Under the pieces are notes generated by a model. It ran no database searches. It had not been told where the DNA came from and saw only the letters and a list, made by a program, of their open reading frames with translations. A DNA stretch of 64,000 nucleotides from Rhytidiadelphus loreus (Eukaryota; Streptophyta; Bryopsida; Hypnales; Hylocomiaceae). Below, one piece after another: positions 11,546 to 23,943 of this stretch. A program made the translations under genes and the position numbers. The stretch spans positions 749,001-813,000 of the forward strand of contig OX344765.1 of the NCBI GenBank assembly GCA_947034895.1, read 5' to 3'. Within the stretch, counting starts at the first letter, position 1. The number at the start of each line of letters is the position of its first letter.

Positions 11546-12835
11546 GATATTATAGGTTACTTGAAAGAGTCCAGGTATCCTGAGCCGATGACTAGGGAAG
11601 AGAAAGAGATTTTTCAGAGGAAGGTAGCCCCGTATACACTTATAAGGGAAGTCCTTTTTAAGTTAGGACCAGATGATGTCCTAAGAAGATGTTTAGAAGA
11701 ACCGGATAGGAGGAAAGTTATCCGAGCATTACATGCTGGAAACTCCGGTGGGCACTTTGCTTCTGTAAGTACCGTCAACAGAATCCGGACTGCCGGATAC
11801 TGGTGGCCTTACTTACATAGAGATGTTAGGAACTTTGTAAGGAGTTGTGATCAGTGCCAACGGACAGGAGCACCTTCCTTCCGGAATCACTGGCCACTGA
11901 CTCCTATCATTCCCCTAGCACCTTTCGAAAAATGGGGGATAGATTTTATCGGACCCATTTTTCCGGTTAGTTCACGAAGAAAGAGGTACATCATTTTAGC
12001 AACCGATTATGCTACTAAATGGGTGGAGGCAAGAGCAACAAGGAAGAACGATGCGGACACCTCTGCCGGATTCCTCTTTGAAGAAATTCTCATGAGATTC
12101 GGCCACCCACTGGAATTGGTTAGCGACCGAGGAACTCATTTTCTGAATGATGTCATCGTGGATTTAACTACGAAGTATCTCATCAAGCACCGGAAGACAA
12201 CCCCTTACAATCCTAAGGCAAATGGATTGACGGAAAGAGCTAACGGAATCATTGGTAAGATTCTTAACAAGATAGTTTCCGCTCACAAGACGGATTGGGA
12301 CCGGAAACTACCATCGGCAGTCCATGCATACAATACAACTGAGAAGACTACGACAGGACAAACGCCATACTTCCAGGTTTTTGGTCAAGAAGCAGTACAT
12401 GGGATTGAACTGGATGTAGAAACATTCCGAGTTATGGCAGCCCAGAATGGAGAGCCGGGGACGGACATTTACTCGAGACTGATTGCAATTGAAGAACTGG
12501 AAGAGATCCGGAATGCATCCTTGGAAAGAACAGTAGGAATACAAGCAAAAAGAAAGATGGAGTACGACCGGAAGATCCCTCTAGATCATGGAATACGGAA
12601 AGGCGGGCTCGTGTTGCTATATGATAATCGTCATAAAGACTTTCCGGATAAGCTACATACTCGCTGGATGGGACCTTATCGGGTCAATGAAATCTTTTTG
12701 AATGGGTCTCTACAACTTGAAGATCTGCAAGGAAAATGGCTTGATACTAGAGTGAATGGATCAAGAGTGAAGAATTACAATGTGATAATATCTTCAGAAG
12801 ATGAATCACAATGTGATAATATCTTCAGAAGATGA
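11546..12835 (+). pseudogene. pol: Integrase part of gag-pol
   Basis: In frame after the TAG. An HHCC zinc domain (HAGNSGGH ... CDQC) spans about 11730-11865. The catalytic core follows with WGIDFIGP (first Asp, about 11935), VSDRGTHF (second Asp, about 12118) and the Glu of GLTERANG (about 12228). A basic C-terminal domain ends at TGA 12833-12835 within a 31-bp repeat. No chromodomain is seen. It inserts the cDNA into the host genome and explains the 5-bp duplication. The integrase segment itself has no stop. Confidence 0.9.
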
Positions 12836-12871
12836 ATCACAATGTGATAATATCTTCAGAAGATGAATCAC
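12779..12871 (+). repeat. 31-bp tandem repeat, three copies
   Basis: Three copies of a 31-base unit starting AATGTGATAATATCTTCAGA, at 12779, 12810 and 12841. The gag-pol stop is in the second copy. Because 31 is not a multiple of three, copy number decides the last residues and the stop. Confidence 0.9.
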
Positions 12872-12897
12872 AATGATGTTCGGGGGGACGCTCACAG

Positions 12898-12912
12898 ATG
12901 AGGAAGGGGTAA
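12898..12912 (+). other. Polypurine tract
   Basis: GAGGAAGGGGTAA lies directly before the TGTCGCA of the 3' LTR, the place and composition expected for the plus-strand primer. Confidence 0.7.
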
Positions 12913-13105
12913 TGTCGCAACCGGAATTTTCAATTTTTTTAGGAATCAAGAGTTTAGGTTTTAAATCCAGAAGAACTAAACCGGAAGAGCTTAAAGTTTA
13001 GAACCCGGTTTTGAATTAGGACAATTAGAGAAGTAAAATAAACTGTTAGCCGGAATCAAAGTAGAAGCCGGAAAATATTCTAGTTCCTGACTTAGACCGG
13101 AAGAC
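12913..13105 (+). repeat. 3' LTR, first part
   Basis: Matches the first 193 bases of the 5' LTR with a few substitutions. It stops at CGGAAGAC (13098-13105), the target duplication of the nested hAT element, and resumes at 36143. Confidence 0.9.
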
Positions 13106-13124
13106 CAGGATTGATGAATTTCAA

Positions 13125-13495
13125 CGTCCGGGGCAAAATCACGTCCATTTTTCGGACGTCCACATTTTCAGGACGCGCGGACGATGTGGACGGCGTCCAT
13201 CGGACGGCATCCGTCGGTCGTTCGGACGACGCGGACCGGCGGTCGGCGCGGTCGGCGGACGGATCGACAGGCGGACGGGCGGACGGCGGACATGTCCGCG
13301 CGGACAGCGGACGGAAGGCGCGGACGGCGGACGAAAGGCGCGGACGGCGAACATGACCGCACGGTCGGCGGATGAAAGGCGCGGACGGCGGACGGCGCGG
13401 ACGGCGGACGAAAGGCGCGGACGGCGAACATGACCGCACGGTCGGCGGATGAAAGGCGCGGACGGCGGACGGCGCGGACGGGTGGACATCCATAA
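13125..13495 (+). repeat. Left subterminal array, GCGGACGG motif
   Basis: Dense GCGGACGG and GGACGGCG words on the plus strand, including a tandemly doubled segment of about 75 bases (about 13320-13470). Open frames of more than 80 codons on both strands here come from the repeat. As the left end block it may bind the transposase. Confidence 0.75.
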
Positions 13496-13754
13496 AACTA
13501 CAGTACATGAAGCCAAATTTGATGCATTATACTATTACATTTTTGTAGGTAATACTTGATCCAGAAAATGATGCACACAATGTAATTTCAGTCAATAGTG
13601 CTTGACTATTTAGAAACAAAAAAACCTTGATGATATTTTGAACATCATTAAGTTCAGGTGCATTACAATGATAGGTTCAAAAAATAAATTGCCGTTACAT
13701 GCTTCCATGTAACAATTCATTATGAACACTTGAATAATGAATTATACATCCCTT

Positions 13755-16700
13755 TCATCCCGAAGGCTGATAATCACTATCTCCTTTAACCTCTGCCCCG
13801 CTACTATGACCTCTAGTATCCCATCCTGAATCTTCATCTTCATCGTTGTCTGACTTTTCCATATCCTCTGATAAAGATTGTACAATTGCCCCTCCTTGTA
13901 CTTGCTTGGATGCAACTCACCTTGTTGGTCGGCCCTTCCTCTGCTCTTGTTTGGCTCTTAGTATAGACTTTCCTATGCCTTCTTTAAGGCCATGAATCGG
14001 TTTTAATTTCCTCGCTGAAATTGGTTGACATAAATCAAGAGGGTTTTTACCAAGACTTTGTCTCTTTGATGGGGAAATTGCAAAAGCCTCCATCAATCTT
14101 TTATTTCGAGCTTTGTGGGACTCTTTCACCGTTGGTGGTCTTATTTGCGATCCTCCTTGATTGGGTATCTTTGCTCCAATCATCTGCTGCAATGTTCCAT
14201 CAGACGATTTGAATGAATCACGTTTTGTTTGGCCAGAACGTTGACCAAACATTGATGCCAATGTCTCGTCCTTCTCATCATCGCTCCATGATGAATTGAA
14301 TGGATCTGGATTGACACGAAGGTGCATTCCGGTTGGACTGGTCAAATGTTGTTCAACTTGTTTCCCAAATCTTGAGCCTCCGGGACCATTCAAAGTTGTA
14401 CTACCTCTTGTATGTAGTGCTGATGGACGATTGCTACGTGGTCGTAATTGGAGATCTTGCACAATTTGCTTCTGGTCTTCGACGTTGTGAACTAGCATTG
14501 GGCGATCAAACTCCGTCACACGTGCATCTACATTCGATGGTACTTCCACACATTCAACACTTGTATTATCCACATTCATGTCAGACTTCACCCCACACTC
14601 TCCCATGTCATTGACTTCGGGATTTTCTTCTACAAGTGCCATTGCCATGGGTAGACTCTCGAGAATTGGAATCACTTCATCTGTTGGGGGATGCAATCAT
14701 TGACAAACATTGCCTCATTTTCCTCCACTATTTGTGCATGAGTGTCCTCCGTATTGACTAGAATCTTTTCGCTAGTCAACAACCCGGTTCCATCTACAAA
14801 TTTAGCTATAGAAGGGCCACCTTCATCATATTCACAATTGTCCTCATCCAATGGAAAGTTGTAAATGTCTTCCGTATTTCTATCCCCTTCTTCATTGTTC
14901 CGATTTGGGCTCCGAAGCGGTTCATCATCCAAATTGGTGATGTCATCATTCATAGCATCTTCGTCATCGAATAGAGGATCACCATCTTCACCATCTTCAT
15001 CATGCTCGTCCTCCGACATAGAATCTTCCGACTCCACATTCTCGGTGTACTACTTCTTCTCATCGTTTTCCTTTGATGTAGAAAGGACTTTGGAATTGGT
15101 GTACACATACACCAAATCTTGGGCTCTCTGTGGCTTCAACTTGTTTCGAAATTTGTTGTGAACAAATGAATAGCTACTCCAATTTCGTTCACATGAAGAC
15201 GAAGATACCGGTTGGGCCAAAATCCTCTTAGCAATTGGAGCAATGAGCTTTCCACACGCACCTTCAAAATCCCACCAAGCGTGCGCCGACAATTGTTGCT
15301 CGTCCGGGTTCAACATGTTGTGAAATGGAGGTTCCCTGTGGCGGAAGGCTACAAATTCTTTCACGACCGAGGCGTACTCCCCTTGTTTGCAAATTTTCAT
15401 TAGAACACGCTTGCATGCATCCATTGCATCTTGGTCGTCGACTAGCTCTTGATCTTCAAGAAGGTAGGGGTTCAACAAAGCTCCTGCATAATGTAGATCG
15501 GTCTCCACCAATTCCCGTCGGGCATAATACGGTTGCACTAGTGAAATGGCAAGGTCTGAGGATAAACGAAAAGGCGGTTTATCTAAAGAGAGGACATGTT
15601 TATCTAATTTCCTCATTATGTGCAGCACCTTGCCCATGCATGGCCTCTTTGCATCCAAGTCACGTAGACCATTTACAACGGGAGCCGACAAGTCCTTGAA
15701 ATTTTGACAACGGCGCCAAAAATGCTCGCTCAAAATTATCTTCTTCACCATCTGACATTCATTGCGGGATTTGGAGTTCCATCCAAACTTCCTTGCGTAA
15801 TCATCCCATTGCGGGTCCGTCACTGTTTGTTGCAACTTCCCATTGACCTTCAACATGCGCCCAATCATGTTGTAATTAGAGGCAAACCTTGTTTCCACCG
15901 CCATCAACAAATTATACTCCGGTGAGTACTTCCGAAATATTGCAAATGGCATGTGCCGCTTCTTGAAGAATTTCACCACGATACGGGCATTTTCCACGAC
16001 CTCTTCAATCCATTGTTCATTCCCCCAATCTTTCAGCAACAAATTGAGGGCGTGCACCACACAACCTTGAAAAAAAATGTGGGGATATTTTCTAGATATC
16101 AAATTCCATGCTGCAGGGTTCACTGACGCATTATCTGTACTCACCTACACCACATTGTTGGGGCCTACTTGTTCTATGAAGCTCTCAAGTATGCCAACCA
16201 AGTATGTTGCATTTTTTTCGTGCCCTGTCGTATCCACCGCTCCCAAGAATTGCTCACCCGCAGAAGACACGAGCATGGCATTTATCAACGGCCGATTCGT
16301 AACCGACGTCCATCCATCAATAGACAATGTTGTTCCAAACTTCCTAATGCTGTGTTCGGTCCGCTTTTGGAGATTGACCTCAATGTCTGCCTTTGCTTGG
16401 TCAAGCAATTTATGGCGTAAGTCGTGATAAGACGGTGGGATATAAGGCCGTTGAAACTCGGCGGTTCGCTTCACCGCTTCTTTGAATGCTGGGTTCCTCG
16501 CAACAGCAAATGGTATGTTTGCAGCATAAAAGAAATTGGCCCACACCGCATTCAACTTGCGTTTATTTGCTTCTTCAAATCCATTCACCAGACTACTTTG
16601 CTTCTGACTAATCAGAGGCCTACTGCTTGATCCCCGTGGAGTACCACGCTCACTTGATCTTTGTGTACTGAGGTTCACTTCAGAAGACAATGGATCCAAA

Positions 16701-17056
16701 TCCTCCGGTGCAGTGCATGAGTCGGAATGTGTAGACCGTGCCATGTTTCTTCCATTTGAATTATCGCATTCCCGCATAGCCATAGGTGTGCCACTGCCAT
16801 TCACATTGTTCAGAGACGATCTTCGTGGGATCGCCCCTTGGCAACCCAAAAATAAAGCTCGAACTTGAGATGTCATTTTTGTGCAAAGGCTAATTCCTTT
16901 GTCACGAGCCCCCGATGTGCCTTGGTATCCTAAGTGGCTAAACAACCGGCTTACTTTCTTGGCAAACACCAAGTTGCAAAACCGGCATTGCACTTTACCA
17001 ACCTCCGGGAAGCCATACCAAGAAGACCAATCCTTGCTCATAGTGATCACCTCCAA
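13755..17056 (-). pseudogene. hAT transposase, BED finger + DUF659 + hATC, with long C-terminal extension
   Basis: Start ATG 17054-17056. Residues about 19-60 form a BED-like zinc finger (CRFC ... H ... C). About 215-360 match DUF659 with the catalytic SIDGWT and STDNAS Asp motifs. About 575-655 match the hATC dimerisation region, with the catalytic Glu in SSSCERNWSSYSF. About 430 further codons, first acidic and later basic, follow it and are unusual for hAT proteins. Breaks: TAG at 16145-16147 between V-V and V-S-T-D, TAG at 15050-15052, a frame change near 14680-14696, and TGA at 13917-13919. After the last TGA the frame stays open to TGA 13755-13757 with an acidic tail. The TGA at 13917 overlaps GGTGAGTT, so an intron there is an alternative. 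It would cut and paste the element; this copy is probably inactive. Confidence 0.85.
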
Positions 17057-17275
17057 TTCCGTAAATTGGATTCAAATTAAAAATGTAACCGTTGGATAAG
17101 ATTTGTAAAAAATATTAGAAACAATGTGTGAATGAAGCCTTGGAAACCAAAGCCCCCCTGTCCATTGAACTATGCATTACCAAGCAAGGGACACAAAATA
17201 AATTGCAGCTCCTAGCCCTTGGAAATCTTAGCGTTCAGTTTCTCAGGAATGCTTGTTAGTCTGAAATTCTAAGAA

Positions 17276-17283
17276 CTTATAGA
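17276..17283 (-). promoter_or_regulatory. TATA-like box of the transposase gene
   Basis: TCTATAAG on the minus strand, about 220 bases before the ATG and about 90 bases downstream of the GC-rich array at 17368-17800. Confidence 0.4.
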
Positions 17284-17367
17284 TTTCAGATCAGGCCCAT
17301 TCCTCATGACCGTTGAGCAGCAAAAACTAAAACATTTCTAAAGCCCCAACAGTTCCGAGAACAAAAA

Positions 17368-17800
17368 TGTGGACGGCGACCTACGACAGGCGGACGGAAG
17401 CGTCGGAAGCGCGGACGGCGACCTGCCACAGGCGGACGGCAGCATCGGAATCGCGGACGGCGACCTCAGACAGGCGGACGGCAGCGACAGAATCGCGGAC
17501 AACGACCTGCGACAAGCGGACGGTAGCATCGGAATCGCGGACGGCGACCTCCGACAGGCGGACGGCAGCGACAGAATCGCTAAAGGCAGCGACGGAATCG
17601 CGAACGGCGACCTGTGACAGGCGGACGGCAGCGACGGAATCGCGGACGGCGACCTGCGACAGGCGGACGGCAGCGACAGAATCGCGGACGGCGAGCTCCG
17701 ACAGGCGGACGGCAGCGGCGGAATCGCGGACGGCAAGCTCCGACAGGCGGACGGCAGCGTCGAAATTGTAGGCGGGTGGCGGACTAGCGGACGGCTGGTG
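17368..17800 (+). repeat. GCGGACGG array upstream of the transposase
   Basis: Tandem units of roughly 40 bases built from AATCGCGGACGGCGACCT and GACAGGCGGACGGCAGCG words, all with GCGGACGG on the plus strand. It is the upstream region of the minus-strand transposase gene. Confidence 0.75.
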
Positions 17801-17811
17801 GATTTTGAGTA

Positions 17812-18137
17812 ATTCATTAATTCTACAAGTTTTAATTTTAGGGACTTAGTTTAGAGATGCACGTAATTTTAGGAATACAGAAATTAATGAGATAAAATTA
17901 TGTTGAGAGATAGGCATGTCCAAAATCATACTTGACAAAAAAGTATCGCATAAAATATCAAAAACTTAGGAGAATAAATTCAAAAACATTTGAGTAACCT
18001 ACATATTTTTATATTAATGAAAAGCAACTCATAGCATACTATGAGTGTTGTGAATTAATAGTATTGAATCCTCTCGAGATTCAAAATTAACAACACTCCA
18101 TAATGTCATATCGAAATACAAACAAGGTGTAACTACC
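17812..18137. other. AT-rich spacer, no gene seen
   Basis: AT-rich spacer between the array and the 3' end of the RING gene. No internal hAT end or other boundary was found. Confidence 0.5.
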
Positions 18138-21100
18138 CTATATATTATCCATGCTACCTCCCTCAGAAAGACGCGACGAACCCTCTTTATCCTTCAGCCT
18201 TGCACTTGCACGGCGTGTTTGAGGACCAAGACTGCCCTCACTCATAGGCCCCCTGGACGCAGCTTCCATGTCTACTGCGGAAAAGTGTCGTTTCGTATCC
18301 AGAGAGTAGTCATCTTCGTCTTCAATCTTCCGTTTATTCTTCCGTTTTGGAGTCAAATCCACGTCTTCTGCCTTCAACGCTCTCAAAGCAGCATCCACTT
18401 TATCTACCAAAAAGTTTACCACGTCATCATCATTTTTCATGGAAAACCACTTTGGTTCTTCTCCCCCCACTAAAAATGCCCTCCAATGCATTATGATTTC
18501 GCCCATCCTCTTATCAAATGCCCCCACCACCTCCACCATTGAATTTTTTGTGCTTGATTGCCCATCTAGTTCCACAAAGGCACGAACTTGTGCAGCTTCC
18601 TCCAACTTTGATAAAAACAGGGCCCTCCCTAGCAAAGTGTGATTGTAATCCCTGTATTGCTCATTAAACTCTTGTATAGGCTCCACTTCTATCCAATTGC
18701 CATCTAGTCCTTTCTTCACTTCCTTTTCGGAAAATCGAAAGAATTTGTGGTGTTGCATGCTCCAATGGCCCCCCATACTACGACAAAACACTTCTCGATC
18801 CTCCTCGTTGGCAATACCTCTAGCTCGCAACTCCACCTCTCGATCGTGGGTCATCCACACCAAGGAATCTATCGGCACCTCCGATGATTCGTATAGCCCA
18901 TGTGTAGAATTACCGAATCCCACGTTAGACTTTTTCCCCAATGCGCATAATTTTGAAATTTGAATGGCACTTGGTCTAACGGAAGGGTCCATCGATCGTA
19001 TTCATGGCCGGGGGGCATAGCTTCCGAGATCCCGAGCATTTCGTAGAACCTAGGAGGCAAGGGAGAACGACACTCGGGGCACACCGAACGAATAAGGGAT
19101 GCTCTCACGATGCATGTGACGTGGAAAGTGTGGGGACATTGGCCCATGGTGAGGGCTCCCTCGGGCCCAAAATGAACTCGACAAAGGCTACAATGACCCT
19201 CCAATATTAAGGCCGAAGGATCACAAGCATGCACCATTGTCTTGTCATTCTTCTTGATGTGTGCCGAAAGCGTGGGATAAGGGACCCAACCTTCTTCTAG
19301 TTCCAAGGCCCAATTAATGGAGGCCACCTCTTCCTTCTTTGTGTGGTTCAAACGCTCGAACATTGCATCCATGTCTCCCCAATATGTGATTTCGGTAGAT
19401 CCCGTTGGCACAAAGGCAAACATCTTCTTCAAACGCCAAAGAGAGGACTCCACGCTATCGCATTCTTCATCCAACTTCATTGCCAATTTGAGTAGCCCTT
19501 TCATTGCTCGTGATATTACAGACGGTTTGTCTTCGAGTTTTTGCACCCATGCCAACCATCGAGAGTCCAAAGTGCCCTTCGGCATACATTCATCTAATTG
19601 CACTATCCGTTGCAATCGTTTCAACTCGGCCTCCAAACGCGTGTTTTCTTCAGTGACCTCGTTCAATTTTTGCTTCAATTCTTTGACCTCATTGCTTTCC
19701 GTTTGCATGGAAGCATCGTGGAATGTAGAATTAGTATTACCGATGGGGGTCAAATACAACAAATCCGGATTGTTGTTTTCCTCAATGCCATCTAGTCTGT
19801 CCTCCACTTTCTCCTTTCCCTTCTCAACAACCACATCACCTTCTCGGATTTTCTTCTTCAACGCTACAATTTCGTACTCCAAGTCTTCAATAAACTTCCT
19901 TTGGAAAAGCAATGTATTATGGCGACGATCTGATTGAGCCTCCAATGTCTCTAGCTTCTCTTTCAACTTCGAAGCATCCGCCGCCAACTTGAGATTCTCA
20001 ACATCTATACCCTTATACTTCTTGATCTCCTCTTGGTATTCACTCAAAACCTTCAAATCTGTAACACGCTCGTCAAGAAATGGTGTCATAGATTGGCTGA
20101 ACTTCACGAAGTCCAAGGCACCACTCAACAATTCAGGCGCTAATTTGGAAAAATCCGTTGCAACTTCTTGCAGCCTTGGAGCGACTTCTGCTACAAATTG
20201 AGCCGTAACTGCCAATTTTGATGCGGTCAAAACAAAATCAGCCCATTGACTCTCGGAAGGCTCATCTTGGGTTTCTGCGCCTCCGTTACTCGTGCCATCC
20301 TCGTTGGTGTGCTCCATGTTCTTTAAACGTTCTTCGTGTGACCGCCACAAATGTGAACCTTTACACAAAGATTCTAATAATGCAACCAAGGGCATCCGAC
20401 GAACAATTTGCCATTTTGATGTCCTCAATGATGACAAATGTGGATACTTGGAATCGATGAATCCGCCAAGAATGGTCTCATTTGGCAGCACGCCATCCGA
20501 TTGTTCTCCATAATGAGGTGAAGGATGCCCCTCAACTCCTAGATTCAATGTCGGGCTCGGTGTCTTCAGCAAACTTTGCTTCGAAGTACTTGCCAAATGA
20601 TTTAAAGCATTGCTGTCTATAAGATTCTGAATGGCAATTCCCGCATTAGCAACTTCTCCCTCAATGACATCATCATGACGTTCATGTGGTGCGGATGGGG
20701 CCACGTGCTCCACCATTGTTGTTCCATTTGGTGTGCATATCAAATCCGTTGGAGGAGTTAAAAATATGTCTCCCTCCACATGCTCGCCTTTGAAATCTTG
20801 TATTGCCGTACGGTTTTGTGTTGAAGCCAATTGCATTGCCGAACTTGTGACCACCACGTCCTTGGTCATAGTCATTGTCATTGGTTTGACCTCTCTTTTG
20901 GATTTAAATGCCTCACTTGGCCCTGCTTGTGGATTGTACAAATCGGGAATATCTTTCCGATTACATTCAAGCACACGTGGAGCGTTCGTTGTCGTTGGAA
21001 ATGTGCTCCAATCCACCTTGCGTGCCAATATCAATTCTGCATACACCATAGAAGCCAAGCTGTAGTTTATATACCCCTTGGACATTGCTTTATCCCCGAA

Positions 21101-21496
21101 GAGGGCCCGCCAAACTTCATGCGCTCGGTGAATGAAGTGTGCATTGTTGCAATTCCCTGGTTTGCAACAAAAACCACGAGTATGGATGATGTGGGCCTCC
21201 CTAGGCCACAACTTGTCGATGTGGTACATCTTCACATACTTCTTGCACGTTTTGGAGGACCAATATTCCGCTTCCTCCGCTTCCCAACCACCCTCTGCTT
21301 TGATGTTGGGATCATCTAAAATCTCATAGTGGAGCTCATGGGCGGTTCCCTTTGGTTTAGGCCTCCTACTATTGTCACCTCCGCCGGTCAACCCACCACT
21401 ACCTTCAACGCCTTGACCACTCATGGTTGTCAACTTGAACTTGTCCCCAATTGAATTTAAATAGTCACCAAAAGTATGTGTCTTCAATCCACCCAA
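18138..21496 (-). pseudogene. RING-H2 protein with N-terminal Cys/His domain, frameshifted
   Basis: First frame 21496-18869 (875 codons), second frame 18992-18138; the text shifts frame near 18960-19010. The ATG at 21422-21424 (MSGQG) is an alternative start. Residues about 79-165 contain TCKKYVKM, a CCKPGNC cluster, HFIHRAHEVWRA and a YSLASMVYAELIL block, shared with the gene at 34.4-35.6 kb. A Ser/Thr-rich linker and a coiled coil (about 490-640) follow. A RING-H2 finger lies at about 769-812 (CSLC ... HTFHVTC ... CPEC), a fold usually of ubiquitin E3 ligases. The tail is Lys/Arg- and Glu-rich with a probable nuclear signal (KRKNKRK). Not a known transposition protein; I read it as cargo. 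Apart from the shift the frame is open. Confidence 0.6.
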
Positions 21497-21639
21497 GTTT
21501 CAATGAATGTTTGTATGTGAACCAATAATGATAGATGAATGACCCCACCTTTCCACCATGTAGGAGCAACTGGCACAATGAAGCAACAGTAGCACATCCA
21601 ACACGGTTGTGAGTCCTAGGAAGGAGAGGGAAGTGAGAA

Positions 21640-22020
21640 AAAACAAGAAGGCCGTCCGCCCTTATAGCCGTCCGAAACCAAACCTAAGATCGTTCGCCAC
21701 CGAACCTCCCCCGACCAATGCGAAGCGGACCCGAACGTTCGCTCAATCGGACGGCCCATCCGTCTCCAAATCCGACGCTGCCGTCCGCCTTCCCGCCGCC
21801 GCCGTCCGCCTGTTGCCCCCCGTCCGCGATTCCAACGCTTCCGTGTGCATTTCCGACGGGCCGTCCGCCTGTCGGAGCCGCCGTCCGCGTGTTGCAGGCT
21901 GCCGTCCGCCTGCTCCGACAGGTCCGTCCGCATTTCCGACACTGCCGTCCGCCATTCCGACGGGTCCGTCCGCATTTCCGATGCTGCCGTTCGCCCTTCC
22001 CTCCTCGAGGTCCGCCCAAG
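21640..22020 (-). repeat. CCGTCCGC array upstream of the RING gene
   Basis: Many GCCGTCCGCC words on the plus strand, the reverse complement of the motif in the two left arrays. Long open frames across it on both strands are repeat artefacts. Confidence 0.7.
21661..21666 (-). promoter_or_regulatory. TATA-like box of the RING gene
   Basis: TATAAG on the minus strand about 165 bases before the first ATG, directly next to the CCGTCCGC array (21667-22020) on its upstream side. Confidence 0.4.
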
Positions 22021-22079
22021 CACACTTGGGGAGTTTGGGCCTTGTTTTCACCCTCTTTAGTCCTCTAGTCCTCTCCTGA

Positions 22080-23400
22080 TTTCCAGAAGCATAGGATTCT
22101 TTCATTTGGGAATGTAGAGACGTTGTACTAGTACCGGGTGCTCATTGATGAAGGAATGTTTCAATGTTCGATGCATTGACTTGGTTTTCATAAATGTCAA
22201 GGCAATCCACGGACTCAAAGGTAGTATTTTGACTAATGCAATGCCTCCAAACCCTTGTTAGGGTTAAGGCCTTTCGTTGTCCAAATGGGGGTGACAATCA
22301 CAATCCTTTGTCTTTGATTTTGGATAAACAAATATGCCCCCCAAAATTCCAAATAGAACTAATAACAAAATGGAAAGGAGTTATTGAATTGCAAACAATT
22401 TCCAAGGTCCAATTCATGTAATATTCAAGGTTGATTAATTTTCCAATGGATCAAATCTTTTAGAGGTTTGAGTGCCCAAGCCATTCAAAGTGTGTTGTAC
22501 GTATGAAAAAAAAAATGGCCTTTTAGTATCCACAACGAAAGAAACATTTGTCCTTGCATTTCCTAACCATGTAGATGTTTAGACTTTAAAAAATTTGCTT
22601 GAATGCCTAGTAGGGTGCACATGAACTTGTGAGGTTATAAGAAGACAAGTGTATGCACTATTTTCATAGCACGTTGTTCCACCCTAGTGATTGAGCAAGT
22701 TATAATTTCATACTAGAATTAATTTAACTTGATATAATTGGCGCTAATATTTTGGCACCTTATGATTCTGTAAAGAATGGAAATCAATACATTGGAAATC
22801 AATAAATTCATTCAACTCAAAGGGAGGGGGGGGGGGGAGACTTCTAGAAATCTACTTCCACACGTTTTCATGCTAGAGTATCAAAACCTTTGCAAGCCCC
22901 TAATATCCCCTTCATGTAAAATACCATTTAAAAGAATTTTTGTCTTTGGTTTTGAAATGACCATTTTATGAGGTGTTGACATACAAGAAACAAACCTCGT
23001 AGCTTCATTTGGACAATGAGAAGCTTTAAGTTTTTTCTCGAAGTTCAAATAAGTAGAATTAAATTACCATGTGTTCAATTCTTCATTTCATTCAAAAATT
23101 TATATCATAGGAAATTCAATTGCATCCCTAGAAAATAAGAGAAAATTATAAACTCAATGCATGCACGTAAAAACAACATACAAAAATATGTGAATCTTTT
23201 AGGTAATTCCTAAATTCACACATCCTTTTTTCTATTTATTTTTTAATTTTTAGATCAAATGAAATCCCAGCGCCATTGGCACAAAGGAACCACATTAAAA
23301 ATGAAATTGAACTGGAGGGCCAGCCAGCTGGTGACATCAAGGATTCAAAGACCCCTAAGGCCGTAATGATGAATTTGGGCGGGATGCACTTCAAAATCCC
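22080..23400. other. Intergenic, no gene seen
   Basis: About 1.3 kb of AT-rich DNA between two divergently oriented promoter arrays. It has a short poly-G run near 22825. Open frames are short and without motifs. Confidence 0.55.
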
Positions 23401-23404
23401 ACCC

Positions 23405-23750
23405 CCGTCCGCTTAGGCGGACCCCGCCGTCCTCCGTTTCCACGCTGCCGTCCGCTCGTCGGAGCCCCCGTCTACCCGTCGGAGCCGCCGTCCGCGTGCT
23501 GCAGGCCGCCGTCCGGCTGCTAATCGCCGTCCGCGATTTCGGCGCTGCCGTCCGTGTCGCGGAGTCGGCGTCCGGTTGGGCGGTCTGTTCTGGCCGTCCG
23601 ATGAAGCGGACTGCCGATCCGTGCGTTTCATCGGACGGCCGAAGCGAGGCGGACCATTGGCCGTCCGCTTTGGGGTCCGTCCGCTCATGCGGACCTCGAG
23701 GCCGTCCGCCTCATATAAGGCGGTGCGGACGGCTCGTCCGCTCTCACTTT
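23405..23750 (-). repeat. CCGTCCGC array upstream of the kinase-like gene
   Basis: Repeated GCCGTCCGC and GCGGACGG-related words, mostly in the CCGTCC sense on the plus strand. It immediately precedes the TATA-like box at 23714-23719 and the kinase-like ORF. Confidence 0.7.
23714..23719 (+). promoter_or_regulatory. TATA-like box of the kinase-like gene
   Basis: TATAAG inside CATATAAGGCGG, 230 bases before the ATG at 23944 and at the downstream edge of the array. Confidence 0.45.
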
Positions 23751-23943
23751 TGCCTTCCCCCTTGTGCTTTGCAAGAGAGAGCGGAGAGCTTGGTGGTTTA
23801 TCCTCCATTGGCTCCTTTCGTTGGGAAGGTAGGAGGTGGGTTTTGGGGGCCTATATTTTGCCCGTTTTTTCTAGTTTATGTGTACTTGGTGCACTGTAAT
23901 TTTTTATGAATTAAATTGGGACTAAAAATTAATACTTTCTACG

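Noticed and set aside
13092..13508. Long open frames on both strands in the left GC-rich array
   Set aside because: They are Pro/Arg- or Asp/Arg-rich translations of the repeat, open in several frames at once. The same holds for frames at 17338-17817, 21609-22105 and 23413-23909.
17366..17812. Array 2 as the right end of a small hAT element starting at 13106
   Set aside because: No inverted-end sequence or 8-bp duplication occurs near 17.8 kb, whereas both are present at 36134.
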